From: Phycisphaerales bacterium
GTDB lineage: Bacteria > Planctomycetota > Phycisphaerae > Phycisphaerales > UBA1924
Length of the DNA stretch: 64,000 bases
Direction of reading: 5' to 3'
NCBI GenBank assembly: GCA_029260515.1
Contig: JAJDDC010000095.1
Span: forward strand, 1-64,000
Of this stretch, positions 51,768 through 60,144 are shown in pieces. The position numbers and the translations under genes are program-made. Numbering within the stretch: position 1 is the stretch's first letter; each line of letters begins with the position of its first letter. The notes under the pieces were generated by a model. The model saw nothing but the letters and a program-made list of their open reading frames with translations, did not search any database and was not told the origin of the DNA.

Positions 51768-51897
51768 GGCAACCTCTCCTCAGCGGCCCCACGAGGACGT
51801 CTGCGACGCTCGAACGAATGGGGTGCGAGGCGATGGTACCGGACACAAACCCCGGAGTCTCGGGGATTTTCGGACCGACGGGCGGCCTGCCGGGGGG

Positions 51898-52929
51898 CTA
51901 ATCGACCCCGAACACCTCGGGCGGCATGATGAGGCCGTAACCCTTCTCGTAGAGTCGTGCGGCGGCGGCGTGCTGGAGCTGATCGACACTCACGCCCCAG
52001 CTGTTGAGCCATTCCTGTGGGACGGCGTCGCCGTCGCCGAGCTCGGCCCAGGTGGTGTTCTCGAGCCAGATGGTGTTGCACAGCGAGGTCTTGGCGGGCG
52101 GGATCGCGTCGATCGCGCTCATGATGCGTGCGTCGAAGTCGGTCCCGGGCGGCAGGGTCGCGTACCTGGTGGTGATGAACTGGAGGAGGCCGTAGTAGCG
52201 TCGATCCTCGAGCGGACGGTCCTGGTTGTCGGTGCGGATCGCCTCGAAGCCGACCTCGATATTGAGTGCGGCCATGGCACGGGCGTAGAGGGAGTAGTAG
52301 CCGAGGAACGTCCCGCCCCCGGGAGCAGTGTCGGGCTCGCCGAGCGAGCCTGCGTCGATGACAAGCCCGGCGTTGGCGCCCGTGATTGATTTGAGCCACG
52401 CGACGTCGTTGCGCCACGAGACGAGGCGTCCGGCGCCGACGACGAACATCACGCCGTCAACCTCGACGGCGCCGACGTACAACAGGACCGGGACGTGCGA
52501 GCCCGCGAGGATCGTCGCGAAGGTCACTTTCTCGTCGTACGACCAGTTTTCGAAGGTCGCGGCGATGTGCTGGTGCTCGCGAACGCCGTCGAGGTTGTTG
52601 AGCAGGAGGTAGAAACCGCCCGCGCGGGCGACCTGGACCATCTCCGCGAACCGCTCCCACCCGAACGTGGTGGTGCGGATGACGTGCATGTTGACGTGGA
52701 TGCCGACGCCCGATGGCGCGATCGGGTGGATGTGGTAGCCGAAGTTCCCGCCGGTGCGGTCCTGCGCCCCCGCCTGCACGCTGTCGTCGTCGAGCGTCGG
52801 TGGCGGGAGACGCGAGGCGTGTGCCTGGGCGACGGCGAGCCCGAGCCCCAGGATTAGGGGGGAGACGAGGCGAGCCGAGAGCGTGCGACAGAATGGCCTG
52901 CTGGTGCGTGACAACGTGCTGTCCTCCAT
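51898..52929 (-). CDS. Secreted protein of unknown function, tandem paralogue (343 aa)
   Basis: The partner of the gene at 50727-51767. Signal peptide about residues 18-37. Shared blocks are G-x-H-V/I-N-M, L-x-N-N-L/I-D-G, L-L-Y-V-G, E-V-G-F-E-A/S, and D-A-R-I-M-S-A-I-D-x-I-P near the C-terminus, with the final Y-E/A-K-G-Y-G-L-I. The start is uncertain: ATG 52929 gives the cleanest signal peptide; ATG 52947 and 52983 are also in frame. A TIM-barrel-like role in glycan handling is only an inference. Confidence 0.7.
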   Translation of the reverse strand: MEDSTLSRTSRPFCRTLSARLVSPLILGLGLAVAQAHASRLPPPTLDDDSVQAGAQDRTGGNFGYHIHPIAPSGVGIHVNMHVIRTTTFGWERFAEMVQVARAGGFYLLLNNLDGVREHQHIAATFENWSYDEKVTFATILAGSHVPVLLYVGAVEVDGVMFVVGAGRLVSWRNDVAWLKSITGANAGLVIDAGSLGEPDTAPGGGTFLGYYSLYARAMAALNIEVGFEAIRTDNQDRPLEDRRYYGLLQFITTRYATLPPGTDFDARIMSAIDAIPPAKTSLCNTIWLENTTWAELGDGDAVPQEWLNSWGVSVDQLQHAAAARLYEKGYGLIMPPEVFGVD

Positions 52930-53052
52930 GACAGTGGTGCCGCCCATACGCCCGGCGCGCGCGGCCGGGTTCCGATCATACAAGATTCGGCAAAACGCCC
53001 GAGTTCAGGGCAGAATCGGATGAAGCGACGCGCACACTCCCTCTGGAGCGCC

Positions 53053-53625
53053 TCAGCGGGGCTCTGACGGGCTTGGCTCGTCGCAGCTGACCAGGACGTA
53101 GCCCCGGAAGCGGCCCGGGGTGTCGCGCTGCACGCTGGTCAGCTCGTAGACGACGCCGCCGGGCTCGCCACGGACGGCCAGGCGGAGATCGGCGATGCCC
53201 TGGTCCACCGCGGCCCGCCGGGCCTCGCGGAGCGTCTGGCCCGTCGCGCTGGCGACCAGACGGACGCGCCCGGGCACAGCAGCAGGCGTTCGCAACCACC
53301 AGTCGTCGGACGCGGGCGGCGGCGTCACTGGCTGGGTCTGCGGACGGGTCGTCTGTGCGGGTGGTGTGGCGTCGGGCTCGTCGCGCGTCGCGGCGGTCAG
53401 CTCGCCGGCGGGCTGCCGGGTGGGGGGCTGGCTCGCTCTGGCCTGCGGCTGCGCGGGCGCACGCTCCAGCTCGGGTGATACCGAGAGCGGCTCGGCGACC
53501 AGTCGCTTGGGCTCAGGCTGGCGACGCACCGGGGGCGGGGCGCACGCGGGGATGGCCGAGACGACGATCGCGGCGCCCGCGAGCGCGAGCGGTGTGTATT
53601 TGCGGGTTGTCGAGGTGCTGGTCAT
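53053..53625 (-). CDS. Pro/Gln-rich lipoprotein (190 aa)
   Basis: A signal peptide ends at I-P-A-C (probable lipoprotein box at residue 28). A long Pro/Gln/Thr/Arg-rich low-complexity linker follows to about residue 105, then a folded domain with W-W-L-R-T-P and R-L-V-A-S-A-T-G-Q-T-L-R-E-A-R-R-A-A-V-D-Q-G. The end resembles small periplasmic domains in secretin/pilotin-associated lipoproteins, but this is weak. Function unknown. Confidence 0.6.
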   Translation of the reverse strand: MTSTSTTRKYTPLALAGAAIVVSAIPACAPPPVRRQPEPKRLVAEPLSVSPELERAPAQPQARASQPPTRQPAGELTAATRDEPDATPPAQTTRPQTQPVTPPPASDDWWLRTPAAVPGRVRLVASATGQTLREARRAAVDQGIADLRLAVRGEPGGVVYELTSVQRDTPGRFRGYVLVSCDEPSPSEPR

Positions 53626-53668
53626 CTGGTGAGGTCCCCCCGATGCGTGCGCTGTGTGCGGGCGAACC

Positions 53669-54166
53669 CTAGCCCGGGCGGAAGAGATCGGTCTGGTCTA
53701 CCCCGCCCGCGGGGCGTGTGGTGAGGTCGTCGAGTTCGGCCTGGATGTCGGCGAGCGTTGAGAGCTGGAGGTGCTCGGTCGCGAAGCGGATATACGCGAC
53801 GTGGTCGGTGGCGCGGAGGCGGGTCATGACGCGCTCGCCGATGATGTGGCTGGCGACCTCGCGCTCGAACTCGTGGTGCAGTTCCTCCTCGACGTCCTCG
53901 ACGAGTTTGCGTTTGACCTCCTCGGGGATTGGGCGTTTGCCGCAGGCGGCGGCGATGCCCGCGAGGATGTTGTCGGGGCTGAAGGGGACCCGCGAGCCGT
54001 CGCGCTTGACGACCATCAGGCGCGAGGCCTGCTCGACCCGCTCGTAGGTGGTGAAGCGGCGTTCGCAGTTGTTGCACTGGCGGCGCCGGCGGATCACACG
54101 CCCGCTCTCGGTGGAGCGGGAGTCGATCACGCGGTCGTCGTTGGCGTGGCAGAAGGGGCAGATCAT
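53669..54166 (-). CDS. nrdR: Transcriptional repressor NrdR
   Basis: A 165-aa NrdR protein. The zinc ribbon is C-P-F-C ... C-N-N-C (residues 3-34) with R-R-R-R-Q-C-N-N-C-E-R-R-F-T-T-Y-E; the ATP-cone domain follows (V-V-K-R-D-G-S-R-V-P-F-S). It senses ATP/dATP and represses ribonucleotide reductase genes by binding NrdR boxes. It diverges from thrS, and the 98-base intergenic region before the thrS leader carries a hairpin. Confidence 0.95.
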   Translation of the reverse strand: MICPFCHANDDRVIDSRSTESGRVIRRRRQCNNCERRFTTYERVEQASRLMVVKRDGSRVPFSPDNILAGIAAACGKRPIPEEVKRKLVEDVEEELHHEFEREVASHIIGERVMTRLRATDHVAYIRFATEHLQLSTLADIQAELDDLTTRPAGGVDQTDLFRPG

Positions 54167-54263
54167 GCGGCGGGGCGTCCCTCTCGACGGGCATGATGAC
54201 GACCCCGGGCACGGGCGTCAAAGACGCCTCCCCCGGGCCCGTGCGGGGGCGTGTGCGGCTATC

Positions 54264-54326
54264 ATGGGCCTCATGGGCCCCACGACGACCACTGCGACGC
54301 AGACTCCGACCACCCGGGACGGGTGA
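54264..54326 (+). CDS. Thr-rich leader peptide upstream of thrS (20 aa)
   Basis: A 20-codon open frame, M-G-L-M-G-P-T-T-T-T-A-T-Q-T-P-T-T-R-D-G, with eight Thr codons, four in a row. It ends at TGA 54324-54326, 112 bases before thrS. A possible alternative is ATG 54273, which would make it M-G-P-T-T-T-T and could be leaderless, because a TATCAT that might serve as a -10 box lies at 54260-54265. Thr-rich leader peptides are the classic sensor in ribosome-mediated attenuation of threonine genes. No clear ribosome site is visible for ATG 54264. Confidence 0.6.
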   Translation: MGLMGPTTTTATQTPTTRDG

Positions 54327-54327
54327 C

Positions 54328-54361
54328 GGGCGCTCATCGACCGCGAGGATGACGAGAGCCC
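54328..54361 (+). promoter_or_regulatory. Candidate antiterminator hairpin of the thrS leader
   Basis: GGGC-G-CTC (54328-54335) can pair with GAG-A-GCCC (54354-54361), seven pairs and one G-A mismatch. This starts two bases after the leader peptide stop and uses bases of the terminator's 5' arm, so antiterminator and terminator cannot form together. A ribosome at the leader stop would cover the first arm. Confidence 0.5.
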
Positions 54362-54384
54362 GGCCGGTACGCCGGGCTCTTTTG
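54355..54384 (+). terminator. Terminator hairpin of the thrS attenuator
   Basis: A 10-bp perfect stem (54355-54364 with 54371-54380), 6-base loop CGGTAC, then TTTT ending at 54383. It lies between the leader peptide and thrS. Combined with the antiterminator at 54328-54361, it makes a transcription attenuator. Confidence 0.75.
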
Positions 54385-54438
54385 GTTGGAAGAACTAGGC
54401 ATCAGGGATCAGACAACAGGCATTAGGAAGAACCAGGT

Positions 54439-56526
54439 ATGCCGCGGATTACGCTGCCGGACGGGTCGGTCAAGGAGTTCGAGGGGTCGGTGACGGCGTT
54501 GGCGGTCGCCGAGTCGATCGGGTCGCGGCTGGCGAAGGCGGCCGTGGGCGCGAAGATCGACGGCGAGCTGGCGGACCTGTCCACGCTCATCGAGCGAGAC
54601 TGCGCGATCGCGATCGTGACCGAGAAGACCCGCGAGGGCGAGGCGGACCCGGACGCGCTGTACCTGCTGCGGCACTCGACGGCGCACGTGATGGCCGAGG
54701 CGATCGTGCGGGTCGTGCCCGGGGCGCAGCTGGTGTACGGCCCGCCCCTGGAGAGCGGGTTCTACTACGACATCGCGTTCCCCGAGGACCGCCCGCTCAA
54801 GGAGGGCGACTTCGAGGCGATCGAGAAGGAGATGGCGTCGATCGTCAAGGAGGACCGGGCCTTCACGCGGTACGAGATGGAGTACGGCGAGGGCATCGCC
54901 AAGCTCAACGCCGAGGGCAGCAAGTACAAGCTCGACAACGCGCACCGGGCGCACGAGGCGGGCTCGCTCGAGCTGAGCTGGTACGCGACGGGCGAGCCGG
55001 GGAAGAACTGGGAGGATCTGTGCCGCGGGCCGCACGTGCCGAGCACAGGGCGGATCGGCGCGTTCAAGGTGACTTCGCTCGCGTCGAGCTACTGGCACGG
55101 CGACGAGAACTCGGACCGCCTGACCCGCGTGTACGGCACCGCGTTCTTCTCGAAGAAGGACCTGGACGAGCACCTGAACCGCCTGGAGGAGGCGCGCAAG
55201 CGCGACCACCGTGTGCTGGGCAAGCAGCTGCAGCTGTTCCACATCGACGACGCGGTGGGGCAGGGGTTGATCCTGTGGACGCCGCGGGGGTCGATCGTGC
55301 GCAAGGAGCTGCAGGACTGGATCGGGGGCGAGCTGCGCAAGCGTGGGTACACGGACGTGTTCTGCCCGCACATCGGGAAGCTGGATCTGTACCGGACATC
55401 GGGGCATTTCCCGTATTACGCCGACAGCCAGTTCACGCCGGTGATGGACCGGGAGTTCATTGTGCGCATCTCGGACGAGGGGTGCAGCTGCGCCGAGCTG
55501 TCGAACATGGTGTCGATGGGGCAGGTGGAGGGGTACCTGCTCAAGCCGATGAACTGCCCGCACCACATCAAGCTGTACGACTCGCAGCCGCGGAGCTACC
55601 GGGATCTGCCCGTCCGCCTGAGCGAGTTCGGGACGGTGTACAGATGGGAGCAGTCGGGCGAGCTGAGCGGCATGACACGGGTGCGGTGCTTCACGGTCGA
55701 TGATGCGCACCTGTTCTGCCGCGAGGACCAGATCAAGGACGAGGTGCAGGGGTGCCTGGAGCTGGTCAAGATCGCGTTCGATACGCTGGGGCTGAGTGAC
55801 TTCCGCGTGCGTGTGGGTCTGCGCGACCCGGACAGCGCCAAGTACGTGGGCGACCCGGCGGTGTGGGACAAGGCGGAGACGGCCTGCCGCGAGGCGGCGG
55901 GGGCGCTGGGATCGAAGGTCAGCGAAGAGCCGGGCGAGGCCGCGTTCTACGGGCCCAAGATCGACTTCATCGTCAAGGACGTGCTGGGGCGCGAGTGGCA
56001 GCTGGGCACGGTACAGGTGGATTACAACCTGCCCGAGCGGTTCGACCTGTGGTACACGGGGGCGGACAACGAGAAGCACCGGCCCGTCATGATCCACCGG
56101 GCGCCGTTCGGCTCGCTCGAGCGGTTCGTCGCGGTGCTCATCGAGCACTTCGCGGGCGCGTTCCCGACATGGCTGGCGCCCGAGCAGGTCCGCGTGCTGC
56201 CGATCAGCGAGAAATCGGCGGACTACGCGAAGAAGGTTCTCGACGATCTGACCGAGGCTGGCGTGCGGGCGACGATCGACGACGGGAACGAGCGCGTGCA
56301 GGCGAAGATCCGGCACGGCGCCGAGATGAAGGTGCCGTACCTGCTCGTCGTCGGGCCGCGTGACGCGGAGGCGGGCGCGGTCTCGGTGCGAGCCTTCGGG
56401 ATTGACAAAGATCTGGGGGCGATGCCGCTGGGCGAGTTCGTCGAGGGGATCCGCGAGGAGATCGCCAGCAAGGGTGCGTCGAGTGTCCGAGGGCGTTTCG
56501 AGCCTGTCGGCGTGTCGGCTGGTTAG
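54439..56526 (+). CDS. thrS: Threonyl-tRNA synthetase
   Basis: A 695-aa ThrRS. The TGS domain covers residues 1-62. The N2 editing domain has R-H-S-T-A-H-V (His-x3-His) and D-L-C-R-G-P-H (Cys-x3-His). The class II catalytic domain has zinc ligands in M-N-C-P-H-H (Cys), V-D-D-A-H (His) and M-I-H-R-A-P-F (His), and motif 3 G-S-L-E-R. It charges tRNA-Thr. A ribosome site AGGA is about 10 bases upstream of ATG 54439. The leader suggests control by charged tRNA-Thr. Confidence 0.97.
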   Translation: MPRITLPDGSVKEFEGSVTALAVAESIGSRLAKAAVGAKIDGELADLSTLIERDCAIAIVTEKTREGEADPDALYLLRHSTAHVMAEAIVRVVPGAQLVYGPPLESGFYYDIAFPEDRPLKEGDFEAIEKEMASIVKEDRAFTRYEMEYGEGIAKLNAEGSKYKLDNAHRAHEAGSLELSWYATGEPGKNWEDLCRGPHVPSTGRIGAFKVTSLASSYWHGDENSDRLTRVYGTAFFSKKDLDEHLNRLEEARKRDHRVLGKQLQLFHIDDAVGQGLILWTPRGSIVRKELQDWIGGELRKRGYTDVFCPHIGKLDLYRTSGHFPYYADSQFTPVMDREFIVRISDEGCSCAELSNMVSMGQVEGYLLKPMNCPHHIKLYDSQPRSYRDLPVRLSEFGTVYRWEQSGELSGMTRVRCFTVDDAHLFCREDQIKDEVQGCLELVKIAFDTLGLSDFRVRVGLRDPDSAKYVGDPAVWDKAETACREAAGALGSKVSEEPGEAAFYGPKIDFIVKDVLGREWQLGTVQVDYNLPERFDLWYTGADNEKHRPVMIHRAPFGSLERFVAVLIEHFAGAFPTWLAPEQVRVLPISEKSADYAKKVLDDLTEAGVRATIDDGNERVQAKIRHGAEMKVPYLLVVGPRDAEAGAVSVRAFGIDKDLGAMPLGEFVEGIREEIASKGASSVRGRFEPVGVSAG

Positions 56527-56756
56527 AGAAGGATCCGCGGGGCGCTGATCCGTGATCAGGGCGGGTGGTCCTCCTCCCGGGCAGGCCGTGCGTCCGGATT
56601 CGGCCGCCCAACCGTCACAACCCGCACAACCGGTCGCCCGGCACAGGCGTCCCAACCCGCACGCTGGCGTGGTCGGTGGTTGCGCGGTCTGTTCGGGCTG
56701 AGCCGGCGTGACCGCGCCGGGTACGCAAGACGATCCCCGTCTCTGAGGAGAAGAGT

Positions 56757-57416
56757 ATGGCACGCACCTTGTGTGTTTCGGCGGTCACGTGCGCGGTGAT
56801 CTATCTCGGCGCCGCCCCTGCGAGCGCCGATGTGTCCGCGTTCTCGATGATGGACCACCCGGGCGGCGAGGTCGCCCCGCCGTTCTACGGCCTGCGGGCG
56901 GACCACATCTTCGGCAACGGCCGCGTGAACACGTTCAGCATTGATACTTTCGCCGACTCCGTGATCACGATCACGGACAACGGCGGGAACCTCTCCATTC
57001 ACATGGCGGGCACGCTCTGGGGCGGGGGCGACGGCGGCGCGGCCCACGTGAACCCGAAGCAATACACGTACGAGTTCGATTTTACAGAGGGTGTCGAAGT
57101 GTTCGGCGACGGCTGGCGCGTCGTCGGCCTGCACGACGCCAACGGCGGGTTCCTCGACGAGGTCGGCGGCGACTTCTTCATGCCCCTTGGCACGAGGGTT
57201 GATAACCAGAGTATCGCCTTCGTTTTCGCGCCCGACGGCTTCGGCATCGACGGCGACGATTCGACGTGGGTGGGCCGTGGCGGTGTCCTGACCCCAGACC
57301 CCGATGGCACAGGATCGACCCAGGAGTGGCTGTTTACCGCGATCCCGGCGCCCGGGACGCTCGGTGTGGCCCTCGGCGGTGGCCTGCTGACACTGCCCAG
57401 GCGTCGGCGGCGGTAA
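56757..57416 (+). CDS. Secreted protein with PEP-CTERM-like tail, paralogue A (219 aa)
   Basis: Signal peptide residues 1-24. The body opens S-M-M-D-H-P-G-G-E and has P-P-F-Y-G-L-R-A-D-H-I-F, I-T-I-T-D-N-G-G-N-L-S-I-H-M-A-G-T-L and G-D-G-W-R-V-V-G. The C-terminus is I-P-A-P-G-T-L-G-V-A-L-G-G-G-L-L-T-L-P-R-R-R-R-R, a sorting tail. It is closely related to the next gene. GGAG lies 7 bases upstream of ATG 56757. Function unknown. Confidence 0.8.
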   Translation: MARTLCVSAVTCAVIYLGAAPASADVSAFSMMDHPGGEVAPPFYGLRADHIFGNGRVNTFSIDTFADSVITITDNGGNLSIHMAGTLWGGGDGGAAHVNPKQYTYEFDFTEGVEVFGDGWRVVGLHDANGGFLDEVGGDFFMPLGTRVDNQSIAFVFAPDGFGIDGDDSTWVGRGGVLTPDPDGTGSTQEWLFTAIPAPGTLGVALGGGLLTLPRRRRR

Positions 57417-57715
57417 CACGCCGCGAAACGCGTGAGCTCGGATACATGCAATGAAAGCGGACGCGTCACGGCGCGTCCGTTTTTTATGCACGCGTATCGA
57501 TCGAGACATGCGCACGTGTATCCGGCGTAATCGGCACGAACCGCCCGGCACAGACAGGATCCCCGTGATCGTCGGTGCAGACCGGCGTGGTGCGCGTGTC
57601 AATCTGTGCGTATGCCTTGGCGGCGCCCGGTTCTCGTGGCCTGATGTGCATGGCCGCGGCGACGAGAGACGCCGGGGACACACCCGCCCGAGAGAGAAAA
57701 ACAGGAGAGATGATC
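57417..57715. other. Intergenic region between the two paralogues
   Basis: Holds a terminator for the first gene (57458-57485) and then about 230 bases that must carry the promoter of the second. Apart from AGGAGAG before the second start I see no further clear element. The sequence CGGACGCG/CGCGTCCG in the terminator recurs after the second gene. Confidence 0.5.
57458..57485 (+). terminator. Terminator of the paralogue A gene
   Basis: An 8-bp perfect stem (57458-57465 with 57472-57479), 6-base loop, then six T's at 57480-57485. Confidence 0.85.
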
Positions 57716-58378
57716 ATGAACCGCACCCGCGCTATCGCCGCGCTCGCACTCGCCGCACTCGCCGCCGGTGGCGCCAACGCCGACGTCGTTGCCGAGTTCG
57801 CGATGAGCGACCACCCCGACGGCAACGCCGCCCCGCCCTTCTACGGCCTCCGCGTCGACAACCTCTTCAACGAGGGCAACATCAACACCTTCAGCATCGA
57901 CCACGTCGGCGACTCGGTCATCACGATCCACAACAACGGCGGCGACCTGGCGATCCACATGGCCGGCACGCTGTACGGCGGGCAGGACGGCGGCGCCGAG
58001 GGCGTCGATTCGGGCCTGTACACCTACGAGTTCTGGTTCAACGAGGGCGTCGAGGAGCACGACGGCGGGTGGCGCGTCATCGGCACGCCCGACGCCAACG
58101 GCGGGTACCTCGACGAGGTGGCCGGCGACTTCTACGCCACATTCGGCACCAAGGCCGACGGCTCGGGCGTCTCGTTCATCTTCGCCCCCGACGGGCACCG
58201 TATCGACGGCGACGACGAGACCTGGGCCGGCCGCGGCTGGGTCATGGCCGACGACGTCCGGCGCTCCGGGTACACGCAGGACTGGCTGTTCACCGCCGAG
58301 GTCATCCCGGCGCCCGGGACGCTGGCCCTCGCCCTGGGCGGCGGCCTGCTGACGATCCCCCGCCGCCGGCGCAAGTAA
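57716..58378 (+). CDS. Secreted protein with PEP-CTERM-like tail, paralogue B (220 aa)
   Basis: Close relative of paralogue A: signal peptide 1-22, then S-D-H-P-D-G-N-A-A-P-P-F-Y-G-L-R-V-D-N-L-F, I-H-N-N-G-G-D-L-A-I-H-M-A-G-T-L-Y, G-G-W-R-V-I-G, and I-P-A-P-G-T-L-A-L-A-L-G-G-G-L-L-T-I-P-R-R-R-R-K. ATG 57716 is used (AGGAG 9 bases upstream); the ATG at 57710 is very close to the ribosome site. Third-position G/C use is even higher here than in paralogue A. Confidence 0.8.
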   Translation: MNRTRAIAALALAALAAGGANADVVAEFAMSDHPDGNAAPPFYGLRVDNLFNEGNINTFSIDHVGDSVITIHNNGGDLAIHMAGTLYGGQDGGAEGVDSGLYTYEFWFNEGVEEHDGGWRVIGTPDANGGYLDEVAGDFYATFGTKADGSGVSFIFAPDGHRIDGDDETWAGRGWVMADDVRRSGYTQDWLFTAEVIPAPGTLALALGGGLLTIPRRRRK

Positions 58379-58418
58379 GCCCCTTTCTTCGCGGCGTCAC
58401 TCCGCGAACGCACACCGG

Positions 58419-58454
58419 CGACGGACGCGTGGAGACGCGTCCGTCGTCGTTTTT
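58419..58454 (+). terminator. Terminator of the paralogue B gene
   Basis: An 11-bp perfect stem (58419-58429 with 58436-58446), loop TGGAGA, then TCGTTTTT. Its core CGGACGCG/CGCGTCCG is the same as in the paralogue A terminator. Confidence 0.85.
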
Positions 58455-58487
58455 GCACCGGGCGCCCCCCCACTACACTCGCCGCGT

Positions 58488-59237
58488 ATGGGCGAGACAA
58501 CGCGCATCGCGATGTGGTCGGGGCCGCGGAATATCTCCACGGCGTTGATGCGCTCGTGGGGATCGCGGGCGGACACGGCGGTGTGCGACGAACCCCTGTA
58601 CGCGCACTACCTGAGCACGCTGGCGCCCGGCGCCTGTGCGGCGCACCCGGGCGCGGGTGACGTGATGCGCTCGCAGCCAACCGACTGGCGGGAGGTCGTC
58701 GCGGCGCTCGCGGGCCCTGCGCCGGGCGACAAGCCGGTCTGGTACCAGAAGCACATGGCCCACCACCTGACGCCCGGCATGGACCGGGGCTGGCTGCTCG
58801 GGCTGGCCAACTGTTTCCTGATCCGCGACCCGGCGGAGATGATCACGTCGTTCATACGCGTCATCCCCGAGCCGAGCGCCGAGGACCTGGGATTGCCACA
58901 GCAGGTGGCGCTGTTCGAGTTCGTCCGTGAACGCACGGGGCGGGCGCCGCCAGTGATCGACTCGCGGGACGTGCTCGAGGACCCCCGGGGGGTGCTGGGC
59001 GCGTTGTGCGCCCGCCTGGGCGTCGCGTTCGACGAGGCGATGCTGTCGTGGGCGCCCGGGGCGCGACCAGAGGATGGGGTCTGGGCCCCCCACTGGTACG
59101 CGGGCGTCTATCGGTCAACCGGCTTCGCGCCCTACCGCCCGAAGGACGAGCGCGTGCCCGAGCGTCTGACGGGCGTGCGCGAGGTGTGCGAGGACCTGTA
59201 CGGCCGGCTTGCGGCGCACAAGATCACGCCGTCGTGA
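58488..59237 (+). CDS. Stand-alone sulfotransferase-like protein (249 aa)
   Basis: A P-loop sulfotransferase-like protein. I-A-M-W-S-G-P-R-N-I-S-T-A-L-M-R-S-W is the 5'-phosphosulfate-loop region and F-L-I-R-D-P-A-E-M-I-T-S-F is the 3'-phosphate motif. Proteins of this type are often encoded near branched-chain aminotransferase-like enzymes, as here (60145-61059). Unlike the five TPR enzymes it has no repeat domain. The substrate is unknown. The ATG at 58488 starts 33 bases after the terminator. Confidence 0.8.
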   Translation: MGETTRIAMWSGPRNISTALMRSWGSRADTAVCDEPLYAHYLSTLAPGACAAHPGAGDVMRSQPTDWREVVAALAGPAPGDKPVWYQKHMAHHLTPGMDRGWLLGLANCFLIRDPAEMITSFIRVIPEPSAEDLGLPQQVALFEFVRERTGRAPPVIDSRDVLEDPRGVLGALCARLGVAFDEAMLSWAPGARPEDGVWAPHWYAGVYRSTGFAPYRPKDERVPERLTGVREVCEDLYGRLAAHKITPS

Positions 59238-59305
59238 GTCGCGACCGATCCGATGCAACGCGGCCGCCACGGGGCGGTAGCGCCCGCAGCGAAAGGGTCG
59301 ATCCT

Positions 59306-60106
59306 ATGAGCGAGTTCACGAGGCGTGCGTTCCTGGCGGCGGGCCCGGTCGGGGTGCTGGGGGCGACAGCACTCGCGGGCGAAAGACGGACGCGGGGCGC
59401 CGCGGGCGACGCCGATACGGTTGGGATCCAGTACCCGACCACAGCCGCGGATCGGGCCCGCGAGTTCGTCGGCGCCTCGCACGTGCGTCTGGATCGCGTC
59501 ACGGAGATGCTCGGCGAAGACCCGGGACTCGCCAAGTCCTCGTGGGACTGGGGCTTCGGCGACTGGGAAACCGCGATCGGAGCCGCCTCGCACACGGGGC
59601 AGACCGGGATCATCGAGGTCCTCGTCGCGCACGGGGCCCGGCCTTCGCTGTTCACGATGGCGACGCTCGACGAGGTGGACGCGGTGCGGGCGGTGATCGA
59701 GAATGTGCCGAACGCGGACGCGCTCGAGGGCCCGCACAGCATCTCGCTGTACGACCACGCTCGGGCGGGCAAGGCGGCCCGCGTTATGGAGTACCTCGAG
59801 TCCAGGGAGATGACGCCGGAGGACCCGTTCGCGGTCGAAATGTCGCGGGGCGAGCCGTACTTCGGCGAGTACGCCTGGGGGATGGGCGAGACAGAACGGT
59901 TCGTCGTCAAGTGGTTCGAGCGCCGGTCCTCGATCACGCTCGAGCGGGCGGGCGGGATCTCGCGGATGCTGATCCCGGTCGGCGAGCACGAGTACTCGCC
60001 CGCGGGCGCCCGGCACGTCGTGATCAGGTTTGAGATCCAGGATGGGCGGGCGTCGCGGGTTGTTGTGCCGTGGGCGGGCGCGACGCTCGTGGGCGAGCGC
60101 GTCTGA
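59306..60106 (+). CDS. Tat-exported ankyrin-repeat-like protein (266 aa)
   Basis: The N-terminus M-S-E-F-T-R-R-A-F-L-A-A-G is a twin-arginine signal (R-R-A-F-L). Ankyrin-like helices follow: W-E-T-A-I-G-A-A-S-H-T-G-Q-T-G-I-I-E-V-L-V-A-H-G-A-R and a second degenerate unit. The C-terminal part (about 200-266) is beta-rich. Its exported position between a sulfotransferase and an aminotransferase is unexplained. AAGGG is about 9 bases upstream of ATG 59306. Confidence 0.65.
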   Translation: MSEFTRRAFLAAGPVGVLGATALAGERRTRGAAGDADTVGIQYPTTAADRAREFVGASHVRLDRVTEMLGEDPGLAKSSWDWGFGDWETAIGAASHTGQTGIIEVLVAHGARPSLFTMATLDEVDAVRAVIENVPNADALEGPHSISLYDHARAGKAARVMEYLESREMTPEDPFAVEMSRGEPYFGEYAWGMGETERFVVKWFERRSSITLERAGGISRMLIPVGEHEYSPAGARHVVIRFEIQDGRASRVVVPWAGATLVGERV

Positions 60107-60144
60107 GCACGACCGGGGCCCGGGGCGTGCGGTAGGCTTGGCCC

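Noticed and set aside
54205..54240. Hairpin between nrdR and the thrS leader read as a terminator
   Set aside because: The stem is strong (CCCGGG outer and GGCGTC inner arms) but no T-tract follows in either direction, and it lies upstream of both transcripts.
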